Assembly: GCA_023213315.1 (NCBI GenBank) | Contig: JAKCPI010010896.1 | Location: forward strand, 1 to 64,000 | Origin: Euborellia annulipes | Lineage: Eukaryota > Arthropoda > Insecta > Dermaptera > Anisolabididae | DNA length: 64,000 nt | Direction: 5' to 3' | Shown: positions 60,578 to 64,000 of the stretch, piece by piece | How the letters are laid out: each line of letters starts with the position of its first letter | Numbering within the stretch: the first letter of the stretch is position 1 | Position numbers and translations under genes: made by a program | Notes under the pieces: generated by a model | Seen by the model: only the letters and a program-made list of their open reading frames with translations | Database searches by the model: none | What the model was told of the DNA's origin: nothing

Positions 60578-60608
60578 AGCTAATAAAAAAATCGCTTTGC
60601 CCTCTCTG

Positions 60609-61124
60609 AAAATATTTTTTTGTTAATTGATGAATCAAAATTAATCTATATGTAGATATCTATATATAAAAAATCTTAAAAAAAAGAAGACAAAAGATGG
60701 ATGGATAAATATTTATTATTTTGAAAGAAATAAATCCAAGTGTCATCGAGGGATGATGATGAGATGCTGACAGGTTGGATGTCCAGTTTGTGTGCTCCTT
60801 TCTAAAGAGACGACAGGCAGGCAACCAGCCAGCCCAGCCACCTGAGGAATTTAATATCCGTCCTCCCCGGCCGATGCAGAGAGACTCCATATTTCTCTTC
60901 TTTTTTTCTTATATGTGTTTATGTGTAAATAAACATTCGTGTGTGTGTGTGTGTGTGTGTGTAATACTCAACTGACATCACATAAAGGAGAAAAGAGAAA
61001 GAGAAGAAAAATCGAGATTTCTATTTTTATTTTGCCATATGACATTTATTTGTTTCCTCTTTTAAAAAATAATAAATTTCCAAATATTCTGGAGATTGAA
61101 TTGAAAAAAAAAAAATTATAATTA
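60609..61124. other. Low-copy stretch with (GT)n
   Basis: GATGATGATGAGATGC at 60753, GCAGGCAACCAGCCAGCCC near 60817, (GT)n 60938-60962. No gene supported. Confidence 0.4.
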
Positions 61125-61258
61125 TCTATATATATAATATGGGAGTGTCCGTCCGTCTGTGACTTCCTATTGCAATTTTGAATCGAAATTATAGAAGACA
61201 TTATGGAGAGTCCAGGAAAAATACTCGGGTCTCGAAATTCTTTTAATTTTTAATTATT

Positions 61259-62058
61259 AAATGCTTTTATTTAACTTACTCTTTCAAGGTCACCAACTTT
61301 ATGGCTTTGTTAAGGACACTTCCCGATGAGCTAGAGGTGTGAAATTTGATATTTAAGAGTCATTTTTGATGACGCAAATTGTGAGTTTGGTTTTACCAAA
61401 ATGGACCAAACTAATGTGGTACTTTATTTGAAACCCTTCGCGAATTAATGTAATTTCAAAAGACTTCCCGATGGGCTAGAGGTGTGAAATGTAATACTTA
61501 AGAGTCATTTTTGATGACGCCACTATATGGTGGTTTTGATCAAAATAGACCAAACTAATGTGGTACTTTATTTGAAGCCTCACGCAAATAAGGCCCTATT
61601 AACTATAGTTTTGAATTTTGATATTTACGAGTCATTTTTTTATGATAATGAATAATTTTTCAATTGAACCAAATCAATACAGGCCAAACTAATGTGGAAC
61701 TTTATCATATTGATGATTTTTGATAAGACTAAAAGACTAAAAAGCTTAAAATAAAAATAAAATAAAAAAAAAGATTTTTAAAAAAATACTTTTATTTAAA
61801 TTGAACTAAAAAGAGAGAAATAAGAAAGAAATAATTTAATTGTTCTTGTTAAAATTGTTTAATATTTATGACTTAAAATAAAAGCGTGGGGCGCGAGCCT
61901 CGGAATCACTTCGAAGCGCCCCACGCTTTTATTTTAAGTCAAATATTAAACAATTTTAACAAGAACAATTAAATTATTTCTTTCTTATTTATCTCTTTTT
62001 AGTTCAATTTAAATAAAAGCATTTTTTTTTAAATCTTTTTTTTTATTTTATTTTTTTT
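61259..62058 (+). mobile_element. FB copy 2 with its unique flank
   Basis: Unique part 61265-61740: TTCCCGATGAGCTAGAGG and TAAGAGTCATTTTTGATGAC occur twice (61320-61376 and 61462-61520), a ~140-bp internal duplication. Foldback 61741-62058 has the inner arms AAAGCGTGGGGCGC and GCGCCCCACGCTTT. Inverse of 6235-6850. Confidence 0.75.
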
Positions 62059-62217
62059 GAGTTATTAATTCCTTTAGTTATGATATCTCCCATTGGAATT
62101 GTATAGAGAAAAATTAATGTATTCTTTGCATTTTTGTATTCTATGAATATAAACAAATCCTCAAGCACTGGATTGGAATAGCAATGAAAATATTTTCTTT
62201 TCATAATTAAGAAAAAG

Positions 62218-62333
62218 CCCTCGGGGCTTGGTGTAAGGGTTAGCGTGCTAACCTCGTATACCAAGAGTCGCGGGTTCGGACCCCAGGCAGTCCGATGATT
62301 TTATTTAAGCCATTTGGATACCAGATGGCGCCG
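62218..62333 (+). mobile_element. SINE-A, truncated, inside the Helitron
   Basis: GGGCTTGGTGTAAGGGTTAG, GTCGCGGGTTCGGACCCC, AAGCCATTTGGATACCAG. It stops in the palindromic body next to the Helitron end. Confidence 0.8.
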
Positions 62334-62347
62334 CCCGCCTTCGGCTA

Positions 62348-62636
62348 GTTTCTTATAATCCTCTTGAACCTCCCTAGGTCCTAAATGGCCTCTGTAGCCT
62401 AAAGGGCAAATTTAAAAAAATCCTGTTCGCCTTTCTGGTAGTAATTTTAGTGAGGAAGGAATCGAAAACTCATCTCACTATAATCTAAAGACTATATATA
62501 TTTCTAGGACAGTAGTATTTGGTATAGTACACATGTATTTGAACAATTGAAACCAAATTTTATATTCTTAAAAAGGACTTTGAAGAGATTACAAGAAAAT
62601 TATTTTCGTTCCGAAATTCCTATAAACTTTTTAATT
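62348..62636. mobile_element. SINE-B tail and Hel fragment
   Basis: 62380-62415: CTAAATGGCCTCTGTAGCC, AAAGGGCAAATTT. 62540-62636: AATTGAAACCAAATTTTAT, GAGATTACAAGAAAATTATT, TTCCGAAATTCC match Hel. Confidence 0.5.
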
Positions 62637-62899
62637 GCCCCGGGTGTGGCATAGTAGGTAGCGTGCCTACCTCCTATGCCAAACGTCGCGGGTTCGGACC
62701 CAGGCAGTCCGATGATTTTATTTAAGCCATTTGGATACCAGATGGCTTAAATAGAAATGCCTGAACCCCAAATAGATATATTAATTACAACGGTTATCGT
62801 CTAAAGTCTTAAATGGCCTGAGTTGCCGAAAAGACTGTGTGAATGTGTGTGTGAGTGTGAGTGCGAATGAGAAAAAAGTGTGAATGTTTAAAAAAAAAA
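62637..62899 (+). mobile_element. SINE-A, full length, in Hel fragment
   Basis: GGGTGTGGCATAGTAGGTAG, CGTCGCGGGTTCGGACCC, palindromic body AAGCCATTTGGATACC, TGAGTTGCCGAAAAGACTG, GTGTGTGTGAGTGTGAGTG, poly-A. Very close to 47569-47830, so recently active. Confidence 0.9.
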
Positions 62900-62900
62900 T

Positions 62901-63366
62901 AATATAAAAAAAAATTTAAAAACAACGCTTTTATAAATGTACTAAAAAGAGAAAAATAATTATGTATCATTTCTTTAAAATTATATTAAAAATTAATATA
63001 TGTTACTAAAACTAAAAGCGTTGGGCGCGGGATTTGCAAATTTTAATTGTATAAATTATCCTATTATGCGTATGTTTTATGAATACATTTTCATACCATA
63101 GACGTGGCGGGTAGTTAGGCAAAGTGACTCAAATGTACTAGTTAGATTAATTAATTTTTTATTTTTTTGATTCATGTATTGGTGAATTAAGATTAGTATA
63201 TCTTCTGCAATGGAAATTGCAAGAGATTGTTAATTTGCGCGCCCAACGCTTTTAGTTTTAGTAACATATATTAATTTTTAATATAATTTTAAAGAAATGA
63301 TACATAATTATTTTTCTCTTTTTAGTACATTTATAAAAGCGTTGTTTTTAAATTTTTTTTTTATAT
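62901..63366. mobile_element. FB-like foldback, diverged family
   Basis: Arms 62901-63029 and 63237-63366, ~128 bp each, nearly perfect complements: ACAACGCTTTTATAAATG, CTAAAAGCGTTGGGCGCG. A 207-bp unique centre. Shares the AAAGCGTNGGGCGC core and TTTTTAGTA...ATTT edges with FB but little else. Confidence 0.8.
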
Positions 63367-63464
63367 TATTTTATTTAACTCTTTTTAGTTTTTGTAATAA
63401 AATATTAATACGTATGAGTTATATACATATACACGATACAATAAGACAATTTGTATTTTAAAAG
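63367..63464. other. AT-rich spacer
   Basis: No feature seen. Confidence 0.4.
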
Positions 63465-64000
63465 AAGAGAAATTTTTGATTATAAATTTCACCCCCTCTT
63501 TTTTTGATAGGCCGAAATTAATTGACCTACAAAAATGAGACACATCAAATATTGCATTGTCACGGGAGTTACATAGGCGTATAAAATTTCAAAGGTCTAG
63601 ATTAACTTGAAGTGGTCGTAATTTCAATCGCTAACTTTGTCGGCCTGAACAATGGAAATTGATTAATTGGCCGCCAATCTCAATTTAATTAATTTTTAAT
63701 ACTTTTGAATAGCACATTTTGTAGAGTAAAGTCTATTTAACACCTCTGCCAATGCTCAAAACTCTAAATTAATTATAAATAGGAGAAATTTTGATTATAA
63801 AACTTCCCCCTCTCTTTTTTTGATCGGCCGCCATTTTGTAATTAATTCATCTACAAAGATGAGACACATCAAATATTGCATTGTCACGGGAGTTACATAC
63901 GTGTATAAAATTTCAAAGCTCTAGATTAACTAGAACTGATCGTAATTTCAATCGCTAACTTTGTCGGACCGAACAATGGAAATGTGATTAATTGGCCGCT
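63465..64000 (+). repeat. Direct repeat, ~315-bp period, runs off the window
   Basis: Units at about 63465-63680 and 63780-64000 share GAGACACATCAAATATTGCA, TTGTCACGGGAGTTACATA, TTTCAATCGCTAACTTTGTC and GATTAATTGGCCGC. The second is cut by the window edge, so this may begin a longer tandem array. Confidence 0.8.

Larger units (their letters stand above)
60385..60608. mobile_element. Hammerhead foldback
   Basis: Arms 60437-60528 and 60500-60592 region: TTATTAGCTGACGTTTCGG against CCGAAACGTCAGCTAATAA, and GGCAAAAGGTCTTTAATG against CATTTATAAAGACC-type. It is very compact: two opposed motifs with a ~60-bp centre. Confidence 0.7.
61125..62347 (+). mobile_element. Helitron-like element carrying nested FB and SINE-A
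   Basis: TCTATATATATAATATGGGA after A61124; GTGTCCGTCCGTCTGTGAC; GAGAGTCCAGGAAAAATAC; interrupted at ~61259; resumes GAGTTATTAATTCCTTTAG at 62059; ATAATTAAGAAAAAGC; interrupted by SINE-A; ends GCCGCCCGCCTTCGGCTAG at 62347 before T. Start, order and end match the 42236 copy. Confidence 0.7.

Overview
This window is eukaryotic, AT-rich nuclear DNA from an invertebrate animal, perhaps an arthropod; the species cannot be read from it. The grounds are poly-A-tailed LINE and tRNA-type SINE insertions with target-site duplications (TSDs), many cut-and-paste MITEs, Helitron-type ends, dense CT/GA/CA microsatellites, and no bacterial gene structure. No complete protein gene is visible. The open frames are short, low in complexity, and mostly fall inside repeats. 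The only protein homology I recognise is the C-terminal end of a Jockey-like reverse transcriptase at the left edge.

Two plus-strand splice-like signals suggest the window lies in a long intron of an unidentified gene. One is a recursive (zero-length) splice site at 10382/10383. The other is a 46-nt candidate exon at 53219-53264 with a strong acceptor and donor. Between the repeats are single-copy islands (about 14.4-15.0, 18.7-19.3, 29.8-30.3, 35.3-35.6, 43.1-43.3, 45.3-45.6, 48.9-49.3, 56.6-57.1 and 60.6-61.1 kb) that could hold regulatory DNA.

Most of the window is layered mobile DNA. Labels used below: SINE-A, tRNA-derived, ~230-260 bp with a palindromic body; SINE-B, tRNA-like heads with a GCCGAAAAAGACC tail; SINE-C, ~260 bp, no tRNA head; SINE-D, a third promoter-like family; Hel, Helitron-like elements (TCTATATATA start, CTAG end); Rep-V, ~600 bp with hairpins at both ends; Rep-K, ~430-620 bp starting TTCAGGAGTGACGTC; Rep-M, ~250 bp; T-MITE, TA-flanked, CACTGTAAAA ends; MarMITE, TA-flanked, CAGTGGGCGCC ends; FB, long-armed foldbacks. 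hAT-type (8-bp TSD), PIF/Harbinger-type (TWA TSD) and a Transib-type element (5-bp TSD CGGCG, ends CACAGTG) are also present.

The most striking system is a recurring hammerhead-ribozyme-like motif (CTGANGA, stem II, GAAACGTC). It occurs at more than a dozen places, often as inverted pairs inside foldback structures, as expected for Penelope-like elements or small retrozyme-like retroelements. Stem II differs between copies but stays paired, and nearly every copy has one extra nucleotide before stem II.

Layout: 0-1.1 kb LINE and SINE-C; 1.7-2.4 Rep-K; 3.0-3.9 MITE, ribozyme remnant and SINE-B; 5.1-7.1 ribozyme foldback, Hel, Rep-M, SINE-A, FB, SINE-C; 8.3-9.9 ribozyme and a split MITE; 10.5-11.6 Rep-K and a TIR element; 12.5-14.4 PIF and hAT MITEs, ribozyme and SINEs; 15.0-18.5 T-MITE, Rep-V, Hel, SINE; 19.4-22.1 Rep-K and Rep-V; 23.5-25.9 T-MITE with a tandem array, Rep-V; 26.8-28.6 Transib-type; 28.7-29.3 and 32.0-36.2 ribozyme foldbacks among SINE-A and MarMITEs; 37.2-38.3 TIR element and Rep-K; 39-47 mixed MITEs; 47.5-51.7 SINE-A, Hel, Rep-V; 52-56.6 Hel, candidate exon, Rep-K; 57.6-60.6 MITEs and ribozyme foldback; 61.1-63.4 a Helitron carrying nested insertions, SINE-A and FB; 63.4-64.0 direct repeat.
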